Below are positions 18,617 to 27,051 of a stretch of DNA of 64,000 nucleotides, in pieces. Under the pieces are notes generated by a model. It did no database searches and had not been told where the DNA came from. It saw nothing but the letters and a program-made list of their open reading frames with translations. This DNA comes from Betaproteobacteria bacterium (GTDB taxonomy: Bacteria > Pseudomonadota > Gammaproteobacteria > Burkholderiales > Usitatibacteraceae), in assembly GCA_016708825.1 (NCBI GenBank), contig JADJEZ010000001.1:248001-312000 (forward strand), read 5' to 3'. Position 1 is the stretch's first letter, and each line of letters opens with the position of its first letter. The translations under genes and the position numbers were made by a program.

Positions 18617-20841
18617 GCGGCGCGCTCGCGCAGGTTGGCGAGCATCGAATCCACGGCGCGGTCCACGAGCGGGGAATCGTCCACGATGCGCGCCTCGCCG
18701 CGGCGCATCTGCTCGGCGAGCGCCTCGGGAGAAACCGAGATCGCCGCGCCCGCCGTCGAGTTCGTGAACAGGTAGACGCCCTTGGCGGGGCTGATCCAGG
18801 TGAGTCGCGCGCGCAGGGGCTGCTGCGCGCCCTCGCGGTGGAACTCGACCCAGGTGTAGCGCTTCACGTTCGTCCAGATGCCGGTGCGCGTGTAGACGTT
18901 GCGCACCGGGGGCTGCCCGCGCGGGGCACGCAGGCGGATCTCCTCGACCTGGATGTCGCCGGCAGGCACCACCTCGCGCTCGAGCGACGGCGCCACGGGG
19001 GCGCGGGGGCGCACGGGCGTATCCGCGCGGGGCTGCCCGCTCAACATCGTTCCCTTGAGGCCGGCCTTCACTGCGTCGGCATGGCAGTCGACGAGGGAGC
19101 CGAGATAGGCCTCTCGCCGGGCCTCGTCCAGGCCCGCGCGCTTCATCCCGTCCTGGAGGCCGCGGACCAGCGCGGGAATTCCCGCGACCAGCCGGCGCCG
19201 GTCCTCGGGCCTTATCTTCGGCTCCGCGCTCCAGAGCAGTTCGTCGACCAGGGCGAGCATCGCGTTCCAGGGCGCCGAGCCTTCGCCGTGCTCGACGTGG
19301 GCGCTCGCGAGCGTGCGGGCCCAGACGTTTTCGAGCAACTCGCGAACCGGGCTCGGCACCCAGGTGCGGGCGGCGAGGCGGCGGTCGATCTCGTCCTCGG
19401 CCAGCACGCGGGCGATCTCGAGGCGCTCGCGCTGCTCGACCACGCTCGCGGTGCGCTGCGCGATCGCCTCCTCGGCGAGGTCGAGCTCACCGAGGAAGGT
19501 CTCCATCTCCGCGGCGAGTGTCGCGAAGAGCCCGATGTTGTCGTCGAACTCTCCCAGCACGCGCCCGACCACCTCCTCGAGCTTGGCGAGCGTGGCGGCC
19601 CCGCGCCCGCTCGCCTCGTCCATGCCGATGGCGGCGCGCGCGAGCCGGTCCAGGAGCAGCCGCGCCGGATGCGCCCGCGAGGAGAAGAACGCGCGGTCGA
19701 GGAGCGCGACCTTCAGCGTCGGGATCTGCAATCGCCCCAGCACCGCCTTCACGGACGCGGGGATCTGCCGGTCCTCGAAGACGAAATCGAAGAGCATCGC
19801 CACCAGGTCGATCGTCATCGCGTCCACGCCGCCGAGCCCGGCCGTCTGCGGCGAGGACCTGATCTCGCGAATCACGTTGGCCAGGTCGCCCATCGTCGCA
19901 ACCGGACCGGGTTGCTGCATCCCGGTGAGCGAATGGACGAAGCCGCGCGTCGCCGGCGAGATGGCCGGTGCGGTGCCGCCAGGCGACGTGGGCGCGGGGC
20001 CGGCCGTGGAGACGCCCTGTGCGGGCGCCGCGTTCAGGAGTTGCGCGAGCGCGGCGTACACGTCGGCACCGGTAGCGGCGGCCGGCGTGGCGGCGGCATC
20101 GGCGGCCTGTCCCGGGCGCGCGGGCGAATTCGGGTTGCGCCGGATCGACGGCCGGATCTCGGGCAGGATCTGCCGCGACACGAAGAGCGCGTTCAGGTCG
20201 TTGTAGACGCCTCCGAGCTCGTTCGTCACCTGCGTCTCGAGCGCGCGCAGCAGCGTGTGGCGCACCTTCCATCCCGATTCGATCTGGTCGCAGGCCATCT
20301 TGAGCGCACTGCTCACCGCCTCCGGGCTCACGGGATTGCCCTCGTCGGCGAGATAGGGCTTCTCGAGCAGGAACCCGAAGCGCTGCGAGAGTGCGGCGAG
20401 CTCGCCTTCGCAGGCGGCCTTGAGCCGCGAGGCCATCGCCTGCACCGCGATCGCCTGCTCGAGCTCCTCGTCGTCGAGGAGTGCCAGCGCCTGCGGCGGG
20501 GATTCGTCCCGCGCCGCGCCCGACTCGCCCCGCACCTTGCCGTTGAAGAAGGCGAGGAACTGCTGCCGGAAGGCGGCTTCGATGTGGGGGCGGTGCTCCC
20601 GCGCCTGCACGCGGGCGTCGAGGCAGTGGTTCTGGGTTTCGCGGTCCTGGGCCTTCTCGGCCAGCGTGAAAAGCTCGTCCTCTACGCGGTCGAGCACCCC
20701 GGCGAGGGCCTGCACGATGCGATCGAGCGCGAGCGTGCGGCAATCGTCGAGGACGCTCGCGCTTTCCTGGGGCGTGAGGCGCGCGCGGGCGCGCGCACGC
20801 GCGTCGAGGGATACGACGTTGCTCGGTGATGTGCTCGCCAT
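18613..20841 (-). CDS. DUF1631 family protein under c-di-GMP riboswitch control
   Basis: This 742-residue soluble protein is largely alpha-helical. The N-terminal half has the DUF1631 pattern (HIEAAFRQQFLAFFNGK, LEQAIAVQAMASRLK, VYNDLNALFVSRQILPEI). An Ala/Pro-rich hinge lies around residue 260. The C-terminus is a beta-rich module (VEFHREGAQQPLRARLTWIS...GVYLFTNSTAG), reminiscent of a PilZ-like barrel but without a clear RxxxR motif. Biochemical function unknown. A c-di-GMP-I aptamer lies in its leader on the same strand, so a role in the motile/sessile switch is inferred. The ATG at 20841 is preceded by GAAAGG. Confidence 0.85.
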   Translation of the reverse strand: MASTSPSNVVSLDARARARARLTPQESASVLDDCRTLALDRIVQALAGVLDRVEDELFTLAEKAQDRETQNHCLDARVQAREHRPHIEAAFRQQFLAFFNGKVRGESGAARDESPPQALALLDDEELEQAIAVQAMASRLKAACEGELAALSQRFGFLLEKPYLADEGNPVSPEAVSSALKMACDQIESGWKVRHTLLRALETQVTNELGGVYNDLNALFVSRQILPEIRPSIRRNPNSPARPGQAADAAATPAAATGADVYAALAQLLNAAPAQGVSTAGPAPTSPGGTAPAISPATRGFVHSLTGMQQPGPVATMGDLANVIREIRSSPQTAGLGGVDAMTIDLVAMLFDFVFEDRQIPASVKAVLGRLQIPTLKVALLDRAFFSSRAHPARLLLDRLARAAIGMDEASGRGAATLAKLEEVVGRVLGEFDDNIGLFATLAAEMETFLGELDLAEEAIAQRTASVVEQRERLEIARVLAEDEIDRRLAARTWVPSPVRELLENVWARTLASAHVEHGEGSAPWNAMLALVDELLWSAEPKIRPEDRRRLVAGIPALVRGLQDGMKRAGLDEARREAYLGSLVDCHADAVKAGLKGTMLSGQPRADTPVRPRAPVAPSLEREVVPAGDIQVEEIRLRAPRGQPPVRNVYTRTGIWTNVKRYTWVEFHREGAQQPLRARLTWISPAKGVYLFTNSTAGAAISVSPEALAEQMRRGEARIVDDSPLVDRAVDSMLANLRERAA

Positions 20842-20884
20842 GGCGCCGCCTTTCGCGGGCCGACCCAGGGAGGGTGGGACGCTC

Positions 20885-20980
20885 TACTGGCAATCCCGCT
20901 GTCGTAGGGCCGCTCTTCGGGGCCCGGTAGACCGGTGACTTTGCGTCCCCACCTTTCGATGGGTTTGCCCTGTTTCAGGA
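20885..20980 (-). promoter_or_regulatory. Cyclic-di-GMP-I (GEMM-I) riboswitch in the DUF1631 leader
   Basis: Read on the minus strand, the leader contains CAGGGCAAACC, a GAAA tetraloop hairpin (CCCATCGAAAGGTGGG), the hallmark GGGACGCAAAG, an ACCGG-rich P3 arm, and AGCGGGATTGCC. P1 closes by GGCAA (20969-20965) with TTGCC (20893-20889). These are the conserved blocks of the GEMM-I aptamer in the right order and spacing. Downstream, AGCGTCCCACC (20883-20873) is complementary, but for one bulged G, to GGTGGGGACGC (20953-20943) inside the aptamer. It therefore offers an alternative fold before the start codon. No T-run follows, so control of translation or RNA access is more likely than intrinsic termination. 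Confidence 0.88.
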
Positions 20981-21136
20981 TGCGTGCGCCGACTGGGTTT
21001 TCGACGGCGAGCATGGAAGCCGCCCGCCGCACCTTTTCTGGCACCTTCGATCGCGGGCGCCCCGAACGGAACAGTCACCGCCGTCCGTCGGGCAGAAAGC
21101 ACCGTGCATCGGCCGGGGTGAGCGCTTCCTCGCCGG

Positions 21137-21142
21137 TATAAT
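21137..21142 (+). promoter_or_regulatory. Probable -10 element of the PfkB kinase gene
   Basis: A perfect TATAAT lies 31 bases before the kinase ATG. No good -35 sits 16-18 bases upstream, so the promoter call rests on the -10 alone. Confidence 0.4.
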
Positions 21143-21172
21143 CCGCACTTTCCCCGTCGAATCCTCCCCAGC

Positions 21173-22105
21173 ATGGCGATCCTGGTTTGCGGTTCCATTG
21201 CGTACGACACGATCATGGTCTTCCGCGACCAGTTCAAGAACCACATCCTGCCCGACCAGATCCACATCCTGAACGTCGCGTTCATGGTGCCGGACCTGCG
21301 CCGGGAATACGGCGGCTGCGCCGGCAACATCGCCTATGGCCTGAAGCTCCTCGGCGAGGAAGCGTTGATCATGGCCACCGTCGGGCACGATTTCGGTCCC
21401 TACGAGCAACGCCTGCGCACGCTCGGACTGTCGACCGCGCACGTGCGCGCCCTCGATGACCACTTCACCGCGCAGGCCTTCATCACCACCGACATCGACG
21501 ACAACCAGATCACCGCCTTCCACCCGGGCGCGATGGCCGAATCGCACCGCAACCGCATCGGCGAGACGAGCGGCGTGCGCCTCGCCATCGTCTCCCCGGA
21601 CGGGCGCCAGGGCATGCTGGAGCACGCCCGCGACCTCGCCGCAGCGAAGATCCCCTATGTGTTCGATCCCGGCCAGGGCCTGCCGATGTTTTCCGGCGAG
21701 GACCTCCTCGAGATGCTCTCCGGTGCGCGGGCCCTCACGGTGAACGACTACGAGGCGCGGATGGTCGAACAGAAGACGGGCCAAACCATCTCGGAGCTAT
21801 CCACCCGGGTCGAGGCGGTGGTCGTCACGCGCGGCGCCGAAGGAGCGGACATTTTCGCAGGTGGTCAACAGATCCGGGTCCCGGCCGTTAAGCCGGATAG
21901 CCTGGTCGATCCGACGGGATGCGGCGACGCGTTCCGGGCGGGCCTGCTCTACGGCATGGCGCGCGGCTGGGACTGGCTCAGGGCCGGCCGCCTGGCCTCC
22001 CTCATGGGCTCGATCAAGATCGCCTGTCGGGGCGGGCAGAACCACCGTCCCTCCCGGGAGGAAATCGTCCGGCGCCACGAAAAGGCGTTCGGCGAAGGAT
22101 TCTGA
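21173..22105 (+). CDS. PfkB family carbohydrate/adenosine kinase
   Basis: This 310-residue ribokinase-fold kinase begins MAILVCGSIAYDTIMVF. It carries the substrate-side GGCAGNIAYGLKLLG motif and the PfkB signature with catalytic Asp in DPTGCGDAFRAGLLYG. This subgroup is usually annotated carbohydrate kinase or adenosine kinase; the natural substrate cannot be decided from sequence. It diverges from the riboswitch-controlled DUF1631 gene, with 331 bases between the start codons. A GC hairpin (22111-22128) follows its stop. Confidence 0.85.
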   Translation: MAILVCGSIAYDTIMVFRDQFKNHILPDQIHILNVAFMVPDLRREYGGCAGNIAYGLKLLGEEALIMATVGHDFGPYEQRLRTLGLSTAHVRALDDHFTAQAFITTDIDDNQITAFHPGAMAESHRNRIGETSGVRLAIVSPDGRQGMLEHARDLAAAKIPYVFDPGQGLPMFSGEDLLEMLSGARALTVNDYEARMVEQKTGQTISELSTRVEAVVVTRGAEGADIFAGGQQIRVPAVKPDSLVDPTGCGDAFRAGLLYGMARGWDWLRAGRLASLMGSIKIACRGGQNHRPSREEIVRRHEKAFGEGF

Positions 22106-22110
22106 GGAAA

Positions 22111-22128
22111 CCGGCCCGCGAGGGCCGG
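22111..22128 (+). other. GC hairpin after the PfkB kinase
   Basis: CCGGCCC and GGGCCGG pair around a GCGA loop, just after the kinase stop and 25 bases before the next start. There is no T-run, so it is at best a weak terminator or mRNA stabiliser. Confidence 0.4.
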
Positions 22129-22152
22129 CAGACGAAACCTAAGGAGAAAAAG

Positions 22153-22613
22153 ATGCAAGTCAGATCGCTGGGAATCGCCTTCATGGCCACCGCGCTGCTG
22201 GGCGTGGCGGGTTGCGCAGCCCCTCCGCGCGGCGGCGCCGACTACCGCGGCCACGAGACGCGCACGGAGCAATCGGTGCGCTTCGGCGTGATCGAGTCGA
22301 TCCGGGGCGTGCGCATCAACGCCACCCAGACGGGCGTGGGTTCGACGGCCGGCGCGGTGCTGGGGGTGTTGCCGGCAGCACCATCGGGCACGGACGCGGC
22401 TCCGTCGCGGGCGCGGTCGCCGGCGCGGTGGTCGGCGGGATCATCGGCGCGGCCGTCGAGAAGGACGCGAACGACCGCCCGGGCATCGAGATCACCGTGA
22501 TGCTCGACGGCGGCAAGTACATCGCCGTCGTGCAGGAGGCCGACGAGAACTTCCGGGTGGGCGACCGCGTGCGCATCCTTTCCGGCCGCGGCACCACGCG
22601 CGTCACGCACTGA
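22153..22613 (+). CDS. Glycine-zipper outer-membrane lipoprotein, SlyB/Pcp type (frameshifted in a G5 run at 22362)
   Basis: The first frame starts at an ATG with an AAGGAG site 7 bases upstream. It encodes a lipoprotein signal with lipobox LGVAGC (Cys21), then the domain VRFGVIESIRGVRINATQTG. The second frame, entered at the five-G run 22362-22366, continues with the glycine zipper VAGAVAGAVVGGIIGAAVEKD and the C-terminal module ITVMLDGGKYIAVVQEADENFRVGDRVRIL. Restoring one G makes a continuous 153-residue SlyB-like lipoprotein. The family sits in the outer membrane and supports envelope integrity. The break is either a base-calling error or a contingency tract. Confidence 0.8.
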
Positions 22614-22669
22614 CCGCGTCGCTTCCCCCGGGAACCTCCCGCGAGGTTCCCGCTGCGGGCCGTGGGACA

Positions 22670-23512
22670 ATGGGGCACCCGCCAACGCCCCTCCCGCGGC
22701 CCGTGAGATCCACCAAGACCCCGAGGTTCCTGCGAGCGGTTCGCTGGACGAGGCTCCTGCTGCACCTGGGTTCGGCCTTCCTCATCCTGCGCTTCGCCTG
22801 GCCGCGCGCCGACGGCGGCCGCAGGCACGAGATCGCCGTGCGCTGGGCGCAGGATCTCCTCGCCATTCTCGCCATCCGCGTGCGCTGCGAAGGAGAACCT
22901 CCGCCGCGCGGGGGAACAGGCGCGATGATCGCGGCGAACCACGTCTCCTGGGCCGACATCTTCGCCATCGCCTCGCTGCGGCACACGCGCTTCATCGCGA
23001 AGAGCGAGATCCGCGACTGGCCGCTCGCGGGGTCGCTGGCGGAACGCTCCGGCACGATCTTCATCCACCGCGCGCGCCGCCACGACACCGCGCGCATCAA
23101 CGCGCTGGTGCACGACGCGCTGCTCGACGGAGAGTGCGTGGGGCTCTTTCCCGAGGGCACCACGACGCAGGGCGACCGGTTGCTCAAGTTCCACAGCTCG
23201 CTCTTCGAGCCCGCTGTCGCCAATCGCGCGCGCGTCTACCCGATGGCGGTGCGCTACGAGCATCCCGACGCGTCGCCCCATCGCGCGGCGGCGTACGTGG
23301 GGGAGCTCTCGTTCGTGCAGTCGCTCGGGCTCGTCATCCGCACGCGCGAGACGATCGCGCGCCTGGCTTTCGCCGAGCCGATCGATACCGAGGGGCAGTC
23401 GCGCCAGGCGGTCGCCGCGGAAGCGCACCGCAGGGTGGCTAGTCTTCTGGGCCTGCCGGTTGCGGGCACGGCACCTGGAAGAGCCGGCGATCGTCCAGGC
23501 GAATCGCCGTAA
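22670..23512 (+). CDS. plsC: 1-acyl-sn-glycerol-3-phosphate acyltransferase (PlsC family)
   Basis: This 280-residue membrane-associated acyltransferase has an N-terminal hydrophobic segment (TRLLLHLGSAFLILRFA), the catalytic NHVSWADIF (HX4D type) and the substrate-binding FPEGTTT motif. It converts lysophosphatidate to phosphatidate, or acts on a related lysolipid. The ATG at 22670 is the first start; a GTG at 22703 (RSTKTPRFLR...) is equally plausible. The last 74 bases overlap the 3' end of apaH on the opposite strand. Confidence 0.85.
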   Translation: MGHPPTPLPRPVRSTKTPRFLRAVRWTRLLLHLGSAFLILRFAWPRADGGRRHEIAVRWAQDLLAILAIRVRCEGEPPPRGGTGAMIAANHVSWADIFAIASLRHTRFIAKSEIRDWPLAGSLAERSGTIFIHRARRHDTARINALVHDALLDGECVGLFPEGTTTQGDRLLKFHSSLFEPAVANRARVYPMAVRYEHPDASPHRAAAYVGELSFVQSLGLVIRTRETIARLAFAEPIDTEGQSRQAVAAEAHRRVASLLGLPVAGTAPGRAGDRPGESP

Positions 23513-24259
23513 GGCAGCGCCCCCAGACGCAGCCGCTGTCGAGAGACAGGACCCTTTCGGCGACGCGCAGGCCATGGCGGACCAGTGCCCGCAGACGATC
23601 GTGTGCGTGGCACTCGCGCGCGCCGGCATATCGAACCAGGGCAGGTGCAGCGCGTGCCGCTCGCCGGGCTCACCCTTGAAGGCGAGGCCCATGGCGCCGT
23701 CCGCGGTGCACACGCGCAGCCGCGTCATCGCGTTCACGATCACGCGCAGACGGTCGTGACCGGCGAGCGCATCGTCCCACCGGGCAGGCTGGTTTCCGTA
23801 GAGGTGGCGCAGGAACTCGCGCCACGAAGGCCCCTGCAGCGCCTCCTCGACCTCGCCCGCGAGTTCGCGCGCCTTCGCGACGGGCCATTCGGGCAGCAGC
23901 CCCGCGTGCACCATCGCGAAGGCGCCCTCGACGTGCATGAGGGGCCGGCAGCGCAGCCAGTCGAGGAGCACTTCGCGGTCCGGGGCCTCCAGCACGGTCG
24001 CGAGCGTGTCGCGGTGGCGCGGCTTCTCGATTCCCTCGGCGACGCAGAGCAGGTGCAGGTCGTGGTTTCCGAGCACCGTGATCGCGCGGTCTCCCAGCTC
24101 CTTCACGTAGCGCAGGCAGCCCAGGGAGTCGGGCCCGCGATTCACGAGATCGCCCACGAACCAGAGGCGGTCGCGGGCGGGGTCGAACGCGAACGCGTCG
24201 ACGAGGCGCTCGAGGGGATCGAGGCATCCCTGCAGGTCGCCGATCGCGTAGAGGGCCAT
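23439..24259 (-). CDS. apaH: Symmetrical bis(5'-nucleosyl)-tetraphosphatase ApaH (frameshifted near 23572)
   Basis: ApaH hydrolyses Ap4A to two ADP. The protein starts MALYAIGDLQGCLDPLERL and has the metallophosphatase motifs GDLQG, GDLVNRGPDSL, LGNHDLHLL and CGHWSA. After GHWSAM the reading frame is lost. One missing G near 23571-23573 restores GLRVAERVLSLDSGCVWG and a normal end at the TAG 23439-23441 (273 residues). The 821-base length, one short of a multiple of three, agrees. It converges on plsC with an overlap. Confidence 0.85.
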
Positions 24260-24315
24260 GGTCGGAAAATGAAAAGGGGCGGCCGGGACCGCCCCTTCGC
24301 GCGGGACGCGCGCGG

Positions 24316-24867
24316 CTACTTCGAGCCGGCGACCAGGTAGTCCACCGCCGCCTTCACGTCGGCGTCGGCGAGCGCGGTGTTGCCGCCCTTGGGCGGCATC
24401 GCCCCCTTGCCCTTGAGGGAGCTCGCATAGAGCGCGTCCATGCCGGCCTTGAGGCGCGGAGCCCACGCGGCCTTGTCGCCCAGCTTCGGCGCGCCGGCCG
24501 CGCCCGTGGCATGGCAGGCCATGCACGCGGTGTCGTAGACCGCCTTGCCGCTCTTGGCCGGTGCCGCCGCCGGAGCCACTGCGGCGACGGTGGCTACTTT
24601 CGGACGCGCCGCCGGGGCGGGGGCCACGGCGGTCTTCCCCTCGAGCTGCAGCTTCGCGACCGGCGCAATGCGCCGGGCGAGCGCCTCGGGAGCCATGCCG
24701 GGGTCGTTCTCGAGCGAGCGGCTGCCCCAGGCGCCGATGGCGAACTGCGCGAGCAGGATGATGCCCACGATGAGGGACACCGTGCCGATGCCTATCCAGA
24801 TGGCGAGCTTCACCGGTTGCGCTCCGGGCTTCTTTTCGACGGGGTCGGCGGGGTCGGCTTGGGACAT
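24316..24867 (-). CDS. Membrane-anchored cytochrome c5-type protein
   Basis: This 183-residue protein has one N-terminal membrane helix (residues about 21-47, LAIWIGIGTVSLIVGIILLAQF), a periplasmic Ala/Pro-rich linker (about 75-107), and a single-heme class I cytochrome c domain. The heme site is CMACH (C115, C118, H119), with the axial methionine in KGAMPPKGGN. It resembles the c5 family that carries electrons to terminal oxidases or other periplasmic enzymes. It is monocistronic, between apaH and tRNA-Arg. A TATAAT on the same strand lies 50 bases upstream. Confidence 0.85.
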   Translation of the reverse strand: MSQADPADPVEKKPGAQPVKLAIWIGIGTVSLIVGIILLAQFAIGAWGSRSLENDPGMAPEALARRIAPVAKLQLEGKTAVAPAPAARPKVATVAAVAPAAAPAKSGKAVYDTACMACHATGAAGAPKLGDKAAWAPRLKAGMDALYASSLKGKGAMPPKGGNTALADADVKAAVDYLVAGSK

Positions 24868-24916
24868 GATTTCCTCGGGATTCGCCTGCGGCGATGTGCG
24901 GGATCGGCAGGGCGCG

Positions 24917-24922
24917 ATTATA
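24917..24922 (-). promoter_or_regulatory. Probable -10 element of the cytochrome c gene
   Basis: TATAAT on the minus strand lies 50 bases upstream of the cytochrome ATG. The -35 region is weak. Confidence 0.4.
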
Positions 24923-24954
24923 GCCCGCAGGCGTCAAGCGGACCACGGTGCGCG

Positions 24955-24984
24955 TTGGACCGGGGTGGCGAAGTCGTCTAGAAT
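24955..24984 (+). promoter_or_regulatory. Sigma-70 promoter of tRNA-Arg
   Basis: TTGGAC (24955-24960), an 18-base spacer, and TAGAAT (24979-24984), ending 11 bases before the mature tRNA. Confidence 0.65.
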
Positions 24985-24995
24985 TCGCCCCCTAC

Positions 24996-25072
24996 GCGCC
25001 CGTAGCTCAGCTGGATAGAGTACTGCCCTCCGAAGGCAGGGGTCGCACGTTCGAATCGTGTCGGGCGCGCCA
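24996..25072 (+). tRNA. tRNA-Arg (anticodon CCG)
   Basis: A 77-nucleotide cloverleaf. The acceptor GCGCCCG pairs with CGGGCGC, and a genomically encoded CCA ends at 25072. The D-arm contains AGCTCAGCTGGATAGAG. The anticodon stem CTGCC/GGCAG closes the loop CTCCGAA with anticodon CCG at positions 34-36. The T-arm has the GTTCGAATC loop. It reads CGG arginine codons, which are frequent in this GC-rich genome. Confidence 0.97.
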
Positions 25073-25085
25073 ACCGATTCCCCCC

Positions 25086-26954
25086 TCAGGCCGCACGAGT
25101 CCCCGGCAGCACCTTGAGCTTGGGGCGCGCCTGCGACTGGAACTCCGGCACCCAGCGCTTGAGATCGCGGCGCACGTCCGCGTCGGCCGAGACGCGGTCC
25201 TGGGCAAGCCAGGCGAGCTGCTCGTCCAGCCACTCTCGCGGCTGGGCGTCGCGGGCCTTGGCGACGCGAAGCTTCGGGTGCGGCGTGGGCCGCGTGTGCT
25301 CGTCGTGGGCCAGAAGCTCCTCGAAGAGCTTCTCGCCGGGCCTCAATCCCGTGTAGACGATCTTGATCTCCTCCTCGGAGAGCTCCGAGAGGCGGATCAT
25401 GTCGCGCGCGAGGTCGATGATCTTCACCGGCTCTCCCATGTCCATCACGAAGATCTCGCCTCCCAGGCCCATGCATCCGGCCTGCAGCACGAGCTGCGCC
25501 GCCTCGGGAATGGACATGAAGTAGCGGACCATCTCGGGGTGGGTGACGGTGACCGGGCCGCCCTTGTGGATCTGCTCCTCGAAACGCTGGATGACGCTGC
25601 CGGCGCTGCCGAGCACGTTGCCGAAGCGCACCATCTCGAAGCGCGTGGCGCTGCCGGCCTGCAGGGCCTGGCAGACCATCTCCGCGAGTCGCTTGGTGGC
25701 CCCCATCACGTTGGTGGGGTTGACCGCCTTGTCCGTGGAGACGAAAACGAACTTGCGCACGCCGTAGTCGATCGCCGCGCGCGCGACCACGTAGGTCCCG
25801 TAGACGTTGTTCTGCACCGCCTCCCACGAGTTCAATTCCTCCATGAGCGGCACGTGCTTGTACGCCGCGGCATGGAAGACGATGGAGGGCGAGTACTGGT
25901 GCATCACCTGCCCCACGCGGCGCGGGTTCTTCACGTCCCCTACCACGCTCGCGATCGGCATCTCCGGGAAGCCCTCGCGCAGCTCGCCGTCGACGCGGTA
26001 CATCGCGTATTCGCTCTGCTCGAAGAGCACGAGCATCGAGGGCTGGAAATGCGCGACCTGGCGGCAGAGCTCGGAGCCGATCGAGCCCCCGGCGCCGGTG
26101 ACCAGGACCACTTTCCCGGTGAGCAGCTCGTGCAGGCCCGACTCGTCGAGGGTCACGCTCTCGCGCTTCATCAAGTCCTCGACCGCGACCTTGCGGATCT
26201 TGGAGGTGGCGATCTTGCCGCCGGCGAAGTTCTCGAGGGACGGCACGGTGAGCACCGAGACCTTGGCGCGCTTGCAGATCTCGACGACGCGCCGGCGCAC
26301 CTTGTAGGGCACCGAGGGCATCGCGATGATCGCGTGGCGCACCTTCAGCCGCGCGGCCAGGCGCGGGAGGTCATCCAGCGTGCCGAGCACGCGCACGCCC
26401 TGCAGCAGCCGGCCGTGCTTCTGGGGATCGTCGTCGAGGAGGCCCACCACGCGCCACTCCTGGCTGCGCGAGAGCTCCTTCAGAAGCCCCACGGCCGCGT
26501 CCCCGGCGCCGAGCACGATCACGGGCGCGCCCTCGAGCCCGCGGCCGTACAGGCTCCATTCCTTGAACGAACGCACCGCCATCCGCGACCCCGACATGAT
26601 CGAGACGAGAATGAGCGGATAGAGCGCGTACTCGCGGTAGGTGAGCACTTCGCCGTAGCCAGTCGCGAAGAGCACCAGCGCCACCGCGACCGTGCCGGCG
26701 AAGACGCTGAACACGATGCGCTGCACATCGGGAAGGCTCGTGTAGCGCCAGATGCCCTGGTAGACGCCGAAGAGGTAGCTCACCAGGCCCTGCAGCGGGA
26801 TGGCCACGAGGAGGGCCACGGTGATCTCGCCCGGCACGGGCGGGGAGCCGTGCACGCGCAGCAGGGCGAAGGCGAAGGCCCAGCTCAGGGTGATGGCAAC
26901 CGCGTCGTGCGCGAGCGCGACGAGGGCCTGGGAATCCATCTGGAAGGTTTTCAT
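25086..26954 (-). CDS. wbpM: WbpM/CapD-type nucleotide-sugar 4,6-dehydratase (membrane)
   Basis: This 622-residue protein has four N-terminal membrane helices (to about residue 130) and a first Rossmann-like domain (VIVLGAGDAAVGLLKEL). The catalytic SDR domain starts near residue 285 with VLVTGAGGSIGSELCRQV. The catalytic stretch is STDKAVNPTNVMGATKR, where methionine replaces the usual tyrosine, as in WbpM/FlaA1-type UDP-GlcNAc 4,6-dehydratases. It makes the 4-keto-6-deoxy sugar that the adjacent epimerase/reductase could convert to QuiNAc or FucNAc. Last gene of the three-gene set, 97 bases after wbpL. Confidence 0.85.
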   Translation of the reverse strand: MKTFQMDSQALVALAHDAVAITLSWAFAFALLRVHGSPPVPGEITVALLVAIPLQGLVSYLFGVYQGIWRYTSLPDVQRIVFSVFAGTVAVALVLFATGYGEVLTYREYALYPLILVSIMSGSRMAVRSFKEWSLYGRGLEGAPVIVLGAGDAAVGLLKELSRSQEWRVVGLLDDDPQKHGRLLQGVRVLGTLDDLPRLAARLKVRHAIIAMPSVPYKVRRRVVEICKRAKVSVLTVPSLENFAGGKIATSKIRKVAVEDLMKRESVTLDESGLHELLTGKVVLVTGAGGSIGSELCRQVAHFQPSMLVLFEQSEYAMYRVDGELREGFPEMPIASVVGDVKNPRRVGQVMHQYSPSIVFHAAAYKHVPLMEELNSWEAVQNNVYGTYVVARAAIDYGVRKFVFVSTDKAVNPTNVMGATKRLAEMVCQALQAGSATRFEMVRFGNVLGSAGSVIQRFEEQIHKGGPVTVTHPEMVRYFMSIPEAAQLVLQAGCMGLGGEIFVMDMGEPVKIIDLARDMIRLSELSEEEIKIVYTGLRPGEKLFEELLAHDEHTRPTPHPKLRVAKARDAQPREWLDEQLAWLAQDRVSADADVRRDLKRWVPEFQSQARPKLKVLPGTRAA

Positions 26955-27051
26955 GGCGTCAGGCCGCGAGAAGGTGATGTTCGATGCGCGCGCGTGCGCG
27001 ATTCTTCGTTTCTCTCACCACCGTGTTCCCGGAGGTTTGCAGGCATCCCGG

